24,169 nt of DNA from an uncultured Flavobacterium sp. (GTDB lineage: Bacteria > Bacteroidota > Bacteroidia > Flavobacteriales > Flavobacteriaceae): assembly GCF_937876455.1 (NCBI RefSeq), contig NZ_CALFIG010000030.1:1-24169 (forward strand). Direction: 5' to 3'. The translations under genes were made by a program, and so were the position numbers. Each line of letters opens with the position of its first letter. The first letter of the stretch is position 1. Below are positions 1 through 6,559 of the stretch, piece by piece. The notes below the pieces were generated by a model. It was not told where the DNA came from. It searched no databases and saw only the letters and a program-made list of their open reading frames with translations.

Positions 1-317
1 TCATCAGAATAAGGTTCATTTAAATAAGCAGTTCTAGCTCCTAACGACCCATCACCTAATAATTTAAGTGGTCCTATTTTAAAATAATCATCACCAACAC
101 CTGTAGTATATCCTTTAGATAAAAAACTTTCTAATTCCTCTTTTTGTGCAAGTTGTGCTTGTTCATATATTTTTACAGTAAGCTTTCCTTCATTTGCAAG
201 TTCTTTGTATGCATTTATTATTACTTCATAGTCAACACCAGGAAATACTATAAAGTCATCAGTTTGAGCAGAAGTAACTCCATAAGAGTTTAGGCTTTCA
301 CAGGCTTTTAATATCAT
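1..317 (-). CDS. Amidohydrolase (YtcJ-like, Amidohydro_3) internal fragment
   Basis: An open frame on the minus strand enters from the left edge. It reads KACESLNSYGVTSAQTDD near its N-terminal side and LLGDGSLGARTAYLNEPY at the window edge. The G-V-T-S...D-D and L-x-D-G-S-L-G-A-R-T blocks are what I recognise from YtcJ-type metal-dependent amidohydrolases, which are usually over 500 residues long. Only about 100 internal residues are present. The C-terminal part lies outside the window, and the N-terminal half, including the early metal-binding HxH, is not found upstream. The frame stays open to a stop near 377 and has an internal ATG at 315-317, but that region is occupied by the kinase gene in another frame. 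I therefore read this as a 5'-truncated gene piece joined to the kinase, not as a gene starting here. The exact left limit of the homology is uncertain. Confidence 0.6.
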   Translation of the reverse strand, partial: MILKACESLNSYGVTSAQTDDFIVFPGVDYEVIINAYKELANEGKLTVKIYEQAQLAQKEELESFLSKGYTTGVGDDYFKIGPLKLLGDGSLGARTAYLNEPYSD

Positions 318-696
318 ATTTTTTATTATCTCTTTTTTCCAATCTGTCAACAATTTTTCCAATATCGTCTATCACAATTGAAATGATTTTTGGATTTATA
401 CTATCAAAAGTATCTTCGTCAATTTTACAAGGAATTCCATTTGAGTTTAACAAACAAAAATGCCCATCTAACAGATAGCGTTTATCATTTTTAATTAAGC
501 TCTTTAAACCATTAATTAATCTTTCTTGTGTTGAAGATATGTTGTTTACTAACTTATTGTCAGAAGAACTTATTTCATCCCATTTAAGAATTTCGCTAGC
601 AGTAATATGAATTAAATCGGTTTTAGAAGCTATCTTTTTACAAATTGTTCCCTTTCCAACACCATGAATTCCACCTATGAAAATTATATTGTTCAT
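298..696 (-). CDS. P-loop nucleotide kinase / AAA-type ATP-binding protein, probably C-terminally truncated
   Basis: This is a small ATP-binding protein of the adenylate-kinase-like group; its substrate is unknown. The Walker A motif GGIHGVGKGT lies at residues 8-17, right at the N-terminus, as in nucleotide kinases. YLLDGHFCLL further on resembles the Walker B/NMP-binding region, and RLEKRDNKKYD near the end resembles the lid region of this family (R-L-x-x-R-D). Related flavobacterial proteins that I remember continue for roughly 50 more residues after the YD-x-x-x-L segment. Here the frame stops after 132 residues, exactly where amidohydrolase sequence begins in a neighbouring frame. ATG at 694-696 is the natural start. 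It is divergent from sufS, with 122 bp between the two start codons. Confidence 0.7.
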   Translation of the reverse strand: MNNIIFIGGIHGVGKGTICKKIASKTDLIHITASEILKWDEISSSDNKLVNNISSTQERLINGLKSLIKNDKRYLLDGHFCLLNSNGIPCKIDEDTFDSINPKIISIVIDDIGKIVDRLEKRDNKKYDIKSL

Positions 697-715
697 TTAT
701 AATTAAAATAATTTC

Positions 716-728
716 ACTAAACTAAACA
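716..728 (-). repeat. 13-bp motif shared with the hflX upstream region
   Basis: TGTTTAGTTTAGT on the minus strand lies about 20 bp upstream of the kinase ATG. An identical 13-mer lies at 6436-6448, upstream of hflX, and both copies are followed by a T-rich TTATTTT stretch. It may be part of a shared promoter architecture, or chance in AT-rich DNA. Confidence 0.35.
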
Positions 729-798
729 TAAATTCTTACAAACTCAATTTTAATTCGATTTTAACCTTTATTTATTCCAATTATAAACAATGAAGTTG

Positions 799-806
799 TA
801 AATTTG
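799..806 (+). promoter_or_regulatory. Putative Bacteroidota -7 box (TAAATTTG) for sufS
   Basis: TAAATTTG fits the flavobacterial -7 consensus TAnnTTTG and ends 12 bp before the sufS ATG at 819. That would place transcription initiation almost at the start codon, leaving a very short leader. No clear TTG -33 element is visible at the usual spacing, so this is a moderate call. A promoter here makes the upstream TTG at 804 an unlikely translation start. Confidence 0.4.
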
Positions 807-818
807 TACTCAAATAGT

Positions 819-2039
819 ATGAAAATGTTAGACATCCAAAAAATAAGAGCCGATTTTCCGATACTTTCACAAAAAGTAAACGGAAAGCCGTTGGTTTATT
901 TTGATAACGGAGCTACTTCTCAAAAACCGCAAGTGGTCATCGATGCTATTTCTAACTATTACAGTGAAATCAACGCGAATATTCACCGTGGTGTGCACAC
1001 ATTAAGTCAATTGGCTACAGACGCTTATGAAGCATCTAGAACTACCATTCAAAATCATTTGAATGCGAAACACAATCACGAAATCATTTTTACTTCAGGA
1101 ACGACTTTCGGAATCAACTTAGTGGCAAACGGCTTTGCAAGTTTACTAAAAGCAGGCGATGAGGTAATGGTTTCGGCATTAGAACATCACAGCAACATTG
1201 TGCCTTGGCAGTTTTTATGTGAAAAAACAGGTGCGAAGTTGGTTGTAATTCCCATGAATGAAAAAGGAGAATTGGTTATTTCAGAATTTGACAACATCCT
1301 TTCTAAAAAAACGAAAATTGTAACGGTGAACCACATTTCTAATGCGTTAGGAACGGTTAATCCAATAGAATATATCATTAAAAAAGCACATGAAGTAGGA
1401 GCAGCTGTTTTAATTGATGGCGCACAAGCAACACCGCATTTACGTCCAGATGTGCAAGCCTTGGATTGTGATTTTTATGTATTTTCAGGACATAAAGTGT
1501 GCGGACCAACAGGTGTGGGAATTTTATACGGAAAAGAAGAATGGCTGCGAAAATTGCCACCCTATCAAGGCGGAGGCGAAATGATTGCTGAGGTTACGTT
1601 TGAGAAAACCACGTATGCCGATTTACCCCATAAATTTGAAGCGGGAACACCTAATGTTGAAGGTGGAATTGTGTTAGGAACCGCAATTGATTATATGAAT
1701 TCGATAGGTTTTGATAACATCGCAGCTTACGAACAAGAATTGTTAGATTACGGAACCAAAAGATTACAAGAAATAGAAGGGTTAAAAATCTTTGGAACTA
1801 GCGAAAACAAAGCTTCAGTCATTTCGTTTAACATCGATGGGATTCATCCTTATGACATTGGCACAATTATAGATAAGTTAGGTATAGCGGTAAGAACAGG
1901 TCATCATTGCGCCCAACCTATTATGCAATTCTTCAATATTCCGGGGACTATAAGAGCAAGTTTTGCCTTTTACAATACCAAGGAAGAAATTGACAGCCTT
2001 GTAGAAGCGGTTAAAAAAGCGCAAATGATGTTGTCTTAA
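819..2039 (+). CDS. sufS: Cysteine desulfurase SufS
   Basis: This PLP-dependent cysteine desulfurase takes sulfur from L-cysteine and passes it as persulfide to SufE for Fe-S cluster assembly in the cytoplasm. The protein is a complete class-V aminotransferase fold of 406 residues from the ATG at 819. The PLP-binding lysine lies in FSGHKVCGPTGVG (Lys226) and the catalytic cysteine in RTGHHCAQP (Cys364); with this start both numbers coincide with those of E. coli SufS. Other family marks are YFDNGATSQKP near the N-terminus, HRGVHTLS, SALEHHSN and DGAQATPH. A TTG at 804 would add five residues and an in-frame ATG at 825 would remove two; neither can be excluded. It is the first gene of the block that continues with a lipoprotein gene, sufE and a DUF59 gene. 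SufB, SufC and SufD, often adjacent, are not upstream here. Confidence 0.96.
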   Translation: MKMLDIQKIRADFPILSQKVNGKPLVYFDNGATSQKPQVVIDAISNYYSEINANIHRGVHTLSQLATDAYEASRTTIQNHLNAKHNHEIIFTSGTTFGINLVANGFASLLKAGDEVMVSALEHHSNIVPWQFLCEKTGAKLVVIPMNEKGELVISEFDNILSKKTKIVTVNHISNALGTVNPIEYIIKKAHEVGAAVLIDGAQATPHLRPDVQALDCDFYVFSGHKVCGPTGVGILYGKEEWLRKLPPYQGGGEMIAEVTFEKTTYADLPHKFEAGTPNVEGGIVLGTAIDYMNSIGFDNIAAYEQELLDYGTKRLQEIEGLKIFGTSENKASVISFNIDGIHPYDIGTIIDKLGIAVRTGHHCAQPIMQFFNIPGTIRASFAFYNTKEEIDSLVEAVKKAQMMLS

Positions 2040-2050
2040 AAAGAAAGTAT

Positions 2051-2491
2051 ATGAGATTTTTAGCAACAATATTGTTTTTTTTTTTTGTAGGTTGTAAACC
2101 AACTAAAAGCGACATGAATAATCACCAAAATAATGGCATTCCCATTATTAACTATGAGGCGAACGCTCGAAATTTTGTTTTAAACATCAAAGTAGAAAAT
2201 CAAATGTTGTTTGTTTCTCGTGCACGAGATGTTAAAGATTATCAAGAGAAAATAACTCTTTCTGATGCAGATTGGAAAGAAATAGTGGCATTGACAAAAG
2301 CAGTAGATTTAGTAAAAGTAAAAGAGTTGAAAGGACCAACAGAGAAACGATTTTATGACGGCGCAGCACATGCAAACATTACCTTTGTTTTTGAAGGAAT
2401 AGAATATCCGGCGAACGGTTTTGATCATGGATATCCGCCTGTTGAGATAGAAAAATTGGTAAACAAAATTGTAAAATTGACCGAAAAGTAA
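2051..2491 (+). CDS. Small putative lipoprotein of the suf cluster
   Basis: A 146-residue protein that I cannot assign to a function. It begins with a short hydrophobic signal peptide ending in FVGC, a plausible lipobox with Cys15 as the lipidated residue, so it is probably an outer- or inner-membrane lipoprotein facing the periplasm. No acidic surface-export signal is evident directly after the cysteine. The rest is a soluble domain with no recognisable catalytic motif; residues around EKRFYDGAAHANITFVFEG look like a beta-sheet strand pair. It starts 11 bp after the sufS stop and ends one base before the sufE ATG, so it is almost certainly co-transcribed and possibly translationally coupled with sufE. 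A run of twelve T's (2075-2086) encodes four phenylalanines in the signal peptide and is a site where slippage or a sequencing error would break the frame. Confidence 0.75.
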   Translation: MRFLATILFFFFVGCKPTKSDMNNHQNNGIPIINYEANARNFVLNIKVENQMLFVSRARDVKDYQEKITLSDADWKEIVALTKAVDLVKVKELKGPTEKRFYDGAAHANITFVFEGIEYPANGFDHGYPPVEIEKLVNKIVKLTEK

Positions 2492-2492
2492 C

Positions 2493-2912
2493 ATGACAAT
2501 ACAAGACATACAACGCGAAATTGTTGAGGAGTTTTCTATGTTTGACGACTGGATGCAGCGCTACGAATACATCATTGAGTTAGGAAAAACACTTCCGTTA
2601 ATTGATGAGCAATACAAAGTAGAGGAAAACATCATCAAAGGCTGTCAATCTAAAGTCTGGGTACATGGCGAAGAGCAAGACGGAAAAATTGTTTTCACAG
2701 CCGATAGCGATGCGATTTTGACCAAAGGAATTATTGCCGTTTTAATTCGTGCATTTTCAAACCAAACGCCAGCGGCTATTTTAGAAGCCAATACCGATTT
2801 TATTGACGAAATAGGATTAAAAGAACATTTGTCGCCCACAAGAGCTAACGGTTTGGTGTCAATGATTAAACAAATAAAAATGTATGCTTTGGCATTTCAA
2901 GCGAAACAATAA
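2493..2912 (+). CDS. sufE: Sulfur acceptor protein SufE
   Basis: SufE accepts the persulfide sulfur from SufS, stimulates its desulfurase activity and hands the sulfur to the Fe-S scaffold. The 139-residue protein has the family length. The acceptor cysteine sits in IIKGCQSKVW at Cys51, the same position as in E. coli SufE. Other SufE features are the N-terminal W-M-x-R-Y-E-Y-I-I-E-L-G helix and the C-terminal SPTRANGLVSMI helix, which I recognise from the family. The start codon lies one base downstream of the preceding stop, which argues for translational coupling. An intergenic repeat, not a terminator, follows the gene, so transcription may continue into the DUF59 gene. Confidence 0.96.
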   Translation: MTIQDIQREIVEEFSMFDDWMQRYEYIIELGKTLPLIDEQYKVEENIIKGCQSKVWVHGEEQDGKIVFTADSDAILTKGIIAVLIRAFSNQTPAAILEANTDFIDEIGLKEHLSPTRANGLVSMIKQIKMYALAFQAKQ

Positions 2913-2915
2913 TTA

Positions 2916-2985
2916 GTCACAGTTTACGGTCACAGTTTGCAGTTTTTTATTGCTCTGAGACTGAAAACCGAGACTGAAAACTTAA
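2916..2985 (+). repeat. Intergenic repeat element, copy 1 (sufE / DUF59 gap)
   Basis: The gap between sufE and the DUF59 gene is built from short repeats: GTCACAGTTT appears twice (2916-2925 and 2930-2939) and is followed by two 13-bp units of the form GAGACTGAAAACy (2957-2969 and 2970-2982). The same GAGACTGAAAAC unit recurs before the next gene (3356-3388). Such AGT/ACTGAAAACTG-rich spacers are familiar to me from flavobacterial genomes. Whether they act in the RNA or are selfish repeats is not known to me. Confidence 0.7.
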
Positions 2986-2989
2986 TACT

Positions 2990-3313
2990 ATGGAAGAATT
3001 TAACGATACAATTAATTTAGGCGAAGACGTGGTCAAAGTGTTAAAAGGCATTTACGACCCTGAAATTCCGGTTGATATTTACGAATTAGGCTTAATCTAT
3101 GACGTAATGATTAATGAAGACAACGATGTAAAAATCTTAATGACGTTAACATCGCCAAATTGTCCTGTGGCAGAAACGTTGCCGCAAGAAGTGGAAGAAA
3201 AAGTAAAATCGATTGATGCTGTAAAATCGTGCGAAGTAGAAATCACTTTTGATCCGCCGTGGAGCAAAGATTTAATGAGCGAAGAGGCTAAGTTAGAATT
3301 GGGGATGCTTTAA
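2990..3313 (+). CDS. DUF59/MIP18-family Fe-S assembly protein (SufT-like)
   Basis: A small cytoplasmic protein of 107 residues from the DUF59 (MIP18/PaaD/SufT) family, whose members help mature or transfer Fe-S clusters. The N-terminal block YDPEIPVDIYELGLIYDV and the central block TSPNCPVAETLP, with the conserved cysteine at Cys58, are the two family signatures; a beta-strand ending in ITFDPPWSKDLMSEEAK closes the domain. Its position directly after sufS-sufE supports a role in the SUF pathway. It is the minimal single-domain form, without the extra N-terminal domain found in longer SufT proteins. Repeat elements lie on both sides, separating it by 77 bp from sufE and 75 bp from the next gene, which is wider than the other gaps in the cluster. 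Confidence 0.92.
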   Translation: MEEFNDTINLGEDVVKVLKGIYDPEIPVDIYELGLIYDVMINEDNDVKILMTLTSPNCPVAETLPQEVEEKVKSIDAVKSCEVEITFDPPWSKDLMSEEAKLELGML

Positions 3314-3317
3314 CAAA

Positions 3318-3388
3318 GTAAGCAGTCGCAGTGAGCAGTGTTTTTGCATCTGCTTCTGAAAACTGAGACTGAAAACTGAGACTGAAAC
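3318..3388 (+). repeat. Intergenic repeat element, copy 2 (DUF59 / DUF2480 gap)
   Basis: This is a second copy of the repeat family seen at 2916-2985. It holds an AGCAGTCGCAGTGAGCAGTG stretch (3321-3340), followed by at least two tandem 13-bp units TGAGACTGAAAAC (3364-3376 and, slightly changed, 3377-3389) and a partial unit before them. The last unit runs directly into the ATG of the DUF2480 gene, so the ribosome-binding region of that gene consists of repeat sequence. Confidence 0.7.
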
Positions 3389-3892
3389 ATGGATGAAATC
3401 GTAAATAAAGTAGCGCAAAGTGCATTGATGGTATTCGACTTAGAAGATTACTATCCAGACAACCATGTTGTGGGGTTAGACATTTCGCAATGGCTGCTCG
3501 AAGGCATTTTGTTAAAAGAAACCGATTTTAGACAACATCTCAAAAACGCAGATTTTACACCCTATCAAGATAAATATGTGGCGTTGTATTGTGCTACCGA
3601 TGCCATTTTACCTGCTTGGGCATTTGCTTTGGTTACAGTTCATGTGGCGCCTTATGCCTTAAAAGTGATTCAAGGAAGCCAAGTGCTGGCCACTATAGCA
3701 TGGTACCAAGACATTTTAAACAAATTGGACTACACCGATTATTTTGACAAACCGGTTATCTTAAAAGGCTGTTCTAAAAAAGCCGTACCCAATGAAGTGT
3801 ATACCTTAGCCATACAAAAATTACAAAAAGTGGCTAAAAGCGTCATGTTTGGCGAAGCTTGTTCGGCAGTGCCTTTGTTTAAGAGGAGGTAG
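3389..3892 (+). CDS. DUF2480 family protein
   Basis: A 167-residue protein that I recognise as DUF2480, a family of unknown function found in Bacteroidota. Visible family blocks are FDLEDYYPDNHVVGLDISQWLLEG near the N-terminus, a central ALYCATDAILPAWAFALV segment, and a C-terminal GCSKKAVPNEVY...FGEACSAVPLFKRR. The two cysteine-bearing C-terminal motifs (GCSKK and GEACS) are conserved in members that I remember and could bind metal or be redox-active; that is inference. There is no signal peptide, so the protein is probably cytoplasmic. It is the last gene of the suf block and convergent with the leucine-rich-repeat gene. Its translation start touches a repeat unit. Confidence 0.9.
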   Translation: MDEIVNKVAQSALMVFDLEDYYPDNHVVGLDISQWLLEGILLKETDFRQHLKNADFTPYQDKYVALYCATDAILPAWAFALVTVHVAPYALKVIQGSQVLATIAWYQDILNKLDYTDYFDKPVILKGCSKKAVPNEVYTLAIQKLQKVAKSVMFGEACSAVPLFKRR

Positions 3893-4034
3893 GGAAGGGA
3901 ATTAACGTTTTACGTGAAGTGTTTTTGCAAAATCAGCGAATGGCATACTATCAGTTAAGATATAATTGTACGAAAAAACAACGTGAAGCCTAGAAATTTT
4001 TAGCAACGGTCAGTAGCTGCTTTAACAATAATTT

Positions 4035-5084
4035 TTATTCATAATTTAATTCTATCCCTGTTTTTTTACATTTTTCTAATATTCTTTTCAATTCTTCATT
4101 GTCGAATTTATTTTCACTAATATGTAAATAGTTTAATTTAGGAAGTTCAAAAATTTCATTTGGTAAATCTTTTATGTTATTTCCATTTATTGCAAGTGAT
4201 TCAAGATTCCGCATTTCACTAATTCTTTTTGGTACTGAGTCAATTCCATTAAATCCTATTGTTAAGCTTTTAAGTTTTGGAAAATTAAATATGTCTTTCG
4301 GGAATTTACCGAAAGAATTTGAATGAATATTTATACTTTCTAAATTTTTGAGTAATAAAAGTCCTTTCGGTAATTCAATTAAGTTTTGATTATTTATAAC
4401 AACTTCAGTTTGTTCTAGATAAATTTTTTTGTTTTCGTAACCTTTAAATAAGTTATTTTTAATTTTTCCTGTATTAAGTAAATGACAGATTTCGTCTGAT
4501 TTTAAATCTCTGAATTTGTAATCAATATTCCCTTTTGAGTTTACAGAACCAATTATATATTCAAATTTATAGTTTTCTTTTCCATAACAATTACAAGTTT
4601 CAAAGTTACTTGTAGCAAAATTTTCCATTATGTTTTTATTTGAAAACGAATATTTTTGCTTGTAACCATTTTCGCTAGAAGATGTTAATATAATTCCGTT
4701 TTTTGGGACATATATTTTATTATTTGTAAAAAAATTGTTTGGCAATTCTTTTTGCCCTTTCACGTTGAAAATAATTATAAAATTTTGATTTTTGCCAACA
4801 AACGGTTTTTCTTGATTTGGCAAATAAATTTCTGTACCAACATTAAAATTCACATAATATAAACTATGAAAAACAACATACATTCCGATTAATATCCATT
4901 CAATTTGTGTTCGATATTTTATTTCGTTTTTTTTCATTATGAAACTCGTAAGTAACATAATTAAATAAATTCCCCAAAGCCATGCAATAACACCAATTCC
5001 CCAAAATCCATATAAAAAGTATACCAATAATCCAATTACTGGAAATACAATTATACTGAATGTGTTTATAGGATTTTTTCTCAT
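4035..5084 (-). CDS. Membrane protein with C-terminal leucine-rich repeats
   Basis: Unknown function. From the ATG at 5084 the protein has 349 residues. The first 80 or so residues hold about three hydrophobic membrane segments (roughly residues 10-30, 32-50 and 61-80). A soluble central region of about 150 residues without a known motif follows; it contains a C-N-C-Y pair. The C-terminal ~115 residues carry about four leucine-rich repeats of 23 residues (LPKGLLLLKNLESINIHSNS, FPKDIFNFPKLKSLTIGFN, VPKRISEMRNLESLAINGN, LPNEIFELPKLNYLHISEN). Such repeats normally bind proteins. The reading frame continues 24 codons further upstream to a TTG, but those residues are not convincing and the ATG start gives a normal N-terminus before the first membrane segment. 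The gene looks more AT-rich than its neighbours, which hints at transfer. Confidence 0.75.
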   Translation of the reverse strand: MRKNPINTFSIIVFPVIGLLVYFLYGFWGIGVIAWLWGIYLIMLLTSFIMKKNEIKYRTQIEWILIGMYVVFHSLYYVNFNVGTEIYLPNQEKPFVGKNQNFIIIFNVKGQKELPNNFFTNNKIYVPKNGIILTSSSENGYKQKYSFSNKNIMENFATSNFETCNCYGKENYKFEYIIGSVNSKGNIDYKFRDLKSDEICHLLNTGKIKNNLFKGYENKKIYLEQTEVVINNQNLIELPKGLLLLKNLESINIHSNSFGKFPKDIFNFPKLKSLTIGFNGIDSVPKRISEMRNLESLAINGNNIKDLPNEIFELPKLNYLHISENKFDNEELKRILEKCKKTGIELNYE

Positions 5085-5179
5085 AAAATTACTTCTAACT
5101 CTTTTAAAACCGAACGTTTTTATAAAAACGATTATAACCAATTGTAAATATAACAATCTTTTTTAAAAAAGCGCTTGTT

Positions 5180-6403
5180 TTACTCGTTATCAATTGCTTC
5201 TTTGTAATCGGGGTATAAGAATTTGTTGTAAGGAAATCTTGTGATATGAATTTCGCGCACGGCTTCATACACTTTTTCTCTAAATTCTTCAAAGTTGGCC
5301 TTTTCGGTTGCTGAAATAAACAAGGTTTTGTTTTCACCTAATTTGCTCATCCAAGTTTGTTTCCAATCATCTAGTGTATAATGTTTGGTGGTTTTTTCAA
5401 CAGCCAAATCGTTTTCGTCAAAGAAAAGTGATTTAAAAGCATCAATTTTATTAAACACCATAATCGTGGGTTTATCGGCACTTTTAATGTCTTGTAAAAT
5501 TTGATTTACCGAGGCAATATGATCCTCAAAATCGGGATGCGAAATATCTACCACGTGAAGCAATAAATCGGCCTCCCTAACTTCGTCTAACGTACTTTTA
5601 AACGACTCAACTAATTGCGTGGGCAGTTTTCTAATAAATCCAACAGTATCGCTTAAAAGGAAGGGTAAATTCTTAATTACGGTTTTTCGAACGGTAGTAT
5701 CCAGCGTGGCAAACAATTTGTTTTCGACAAACACATCGCTTTTTCCCACTGCATTCATCAAGGTTGATTTGCCCACATTGGTATAGCCCACTAAGGCAAC
5801 ACGTACCACAGCCCCGCGATTGCTGCGTTGAATAGCCATTTGTTTGTCAATCGTTTTTATTTTTTCTTTAAGCAATGAGATACGGTCACGTACAATACGA
5901 CGGTCGGTTTCAATTTCCGTTTCACCAGGACCACGCATTCCAATACCTCCTTTTTGACGCTCCAAGTGCGTCCACATTCCGGTCAAACGCGGTAATAAAT
6001 ATTGGTATTGAGCTAGTTCTACTTGTGTTCGTGCATAAGAAGTTTCAGCACGCTGCGCAAAAATATCTAAGATAAGATTGGTTCGGTCGAGTACTTTACA
6101 GTCTAGTTCACGAGTGATGTTTTTTTGTTGAGAAGGACTTAATTCGTCATCAAAAATAACAGTTGTAATATCGTTGTCTTTAATGTAATATTTAATATCC
6201 TCTAGCTTACCTGTTCCTACAAATGTTTTTGGGTTGGGCTTGTCCATTTTTTGCGTAAAACGCTTAACAACTTCACCTCCAGCAGTATAGGTAAGAAACT
6301 CTAATTCGTCTAAATATTCAACAAGTTTATCCTCACTTTGGTTTTGTGTAACAATACCAACGATAACGGTTTTTTCAAAATTATGTTTTTCTATTTCCAG
6401 CAT
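5180..6403 (-). CDS. hflX: GTPase HflX
   Basis: HflX is a ribosome-binding GTPase of the Obg-HflX group that splits stalled or inactive ribosomes, mainly under stress. The 407-residue protein shows the N-terminal HflX domain with the glycine-rich linker segment around RQKGGIGMRGPGETEIETDRR (residues 149-169), then the G domain: G1 GYTNVGKST at 206-214, G2 threonine in LDTTVRK near 236, G3 DTVGF at 252-256, G4 NKID at 318-321 and a G5-like ISATE further on. The frame could start at TTG 6421, but the ATG at 6403 gives the usual N-terminus and lies just below a TAnnTTTG box. It is divergent from the giant surface-protein gene and separate from the downstream leucine-rich-repeat gene (95 bp gap). 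Confidence 0.95.
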   Translation of the reverse strand: MLEIEKHNFEKTVIVGIVTQNQSEDKLVEYLDELEFLTYTAGGEVVKRFTQKMDKPNPKTFVGTGKLEDIKYYIKDNDITTVIFDDELSPSQQKNITRELDCKVLDRTNLILDIFAQRAETSYARTQVELAQYQYLLPRLTGMWTHLERQKGGIGMRGPGETEIETDRRIVRDRISLLKEKIKTIDKQMAIQRSNRGAVVRVALVGYTNVGKSTLMNAVGKSDVFVENKLFATLDTTVRKTVIKNLPFLLSDTVGFIRKLPTQLVESFKSTLDEVREADLLLHVVDISHPDFEDHIASVNQILQDIKSADKPTIMVFNKIDAFKSLFFDENDLAVEKTTKHYTLDDWKQTWMSKLGENKTLFISATEKANFEEFREKVYEAVREIHITRFPYNKFLYPDYKEAIDNE

Positions 6404-6418
6404 ATCAATAAATAGCAA

Positions 6419-6426
6419 CAAAAATA
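6419..6426 (-). promoter_or_regulatory. Putative -7 box (TATTTTTG) for hflX
   Basis: On the minus strand TATTTTTG matches TAnnTTTG and ends 15 bp before the hflX ATG. At about 17 bp upstream there is TTTAG, not the consensus TTTG, inside the TGTTTAGTTTAGT motif shared with the kinase upstream region. The call is moderate to weak. Confidence 0.35.
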
Positions 6427-6519
6427 ATCATTTAAACTAAACTAAACAGGAATCAAATTACTTTTCGTCGATAAAAAAGGTATTTTGTCTTTTTTTTTCT
6501 GTTCTTCAAATAATCTTAA

Positions 6520-6527
6520 TATATTTG
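6520..6527 (+). promoter_or_regulatory. Putative -7 box (TATATTTG) for the giant surface-protein operon
   Basis: TATATTTG is a full match to TAnnTTTG and lies 32 bp upstream of the ATG at 6560. A TTC, not TTG, sits near the expected -33 position. It would give a leader of about 25 nt and probably drives the three-gene surface module. Confidence 0.45.
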
Positions 6528-6559
6528 TTAGAATATAAATATAACCAACAAATACTATA

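Noticed and set aside
804..818. TTG start at 804 for sufS adding five residues
   Set aside because: It overlaps the putative -7 box TAAATTTG, and the ATG at 819 puts Lys226 and Cys364 at the same numbers as in E. coli SufS.
3893..4034. 142-bp gap between the convergent DUF2480 and leucine-rich-repeat genes
   Set aside because: I looked for a terminator, small gene or mobile-element remnant and found only weak inverted repeats around 4003-4022; none is strong enough to call.
5085..5156. Upstream 24-codon extension of the leucine-rich-repeat protein starting at TTG
   Set aside because: The ATG at 5084 gives a normal N-terminus directly before the first membrane segment, and TTG starts are uncommon; the extension is more likely leader sequence.
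6404..6421. TTG start at 6421 for HflX
   Set aside because: The ATG at 6403 is nearer to the expected N-terminus, and the longer start would overlap the putative promoter box.
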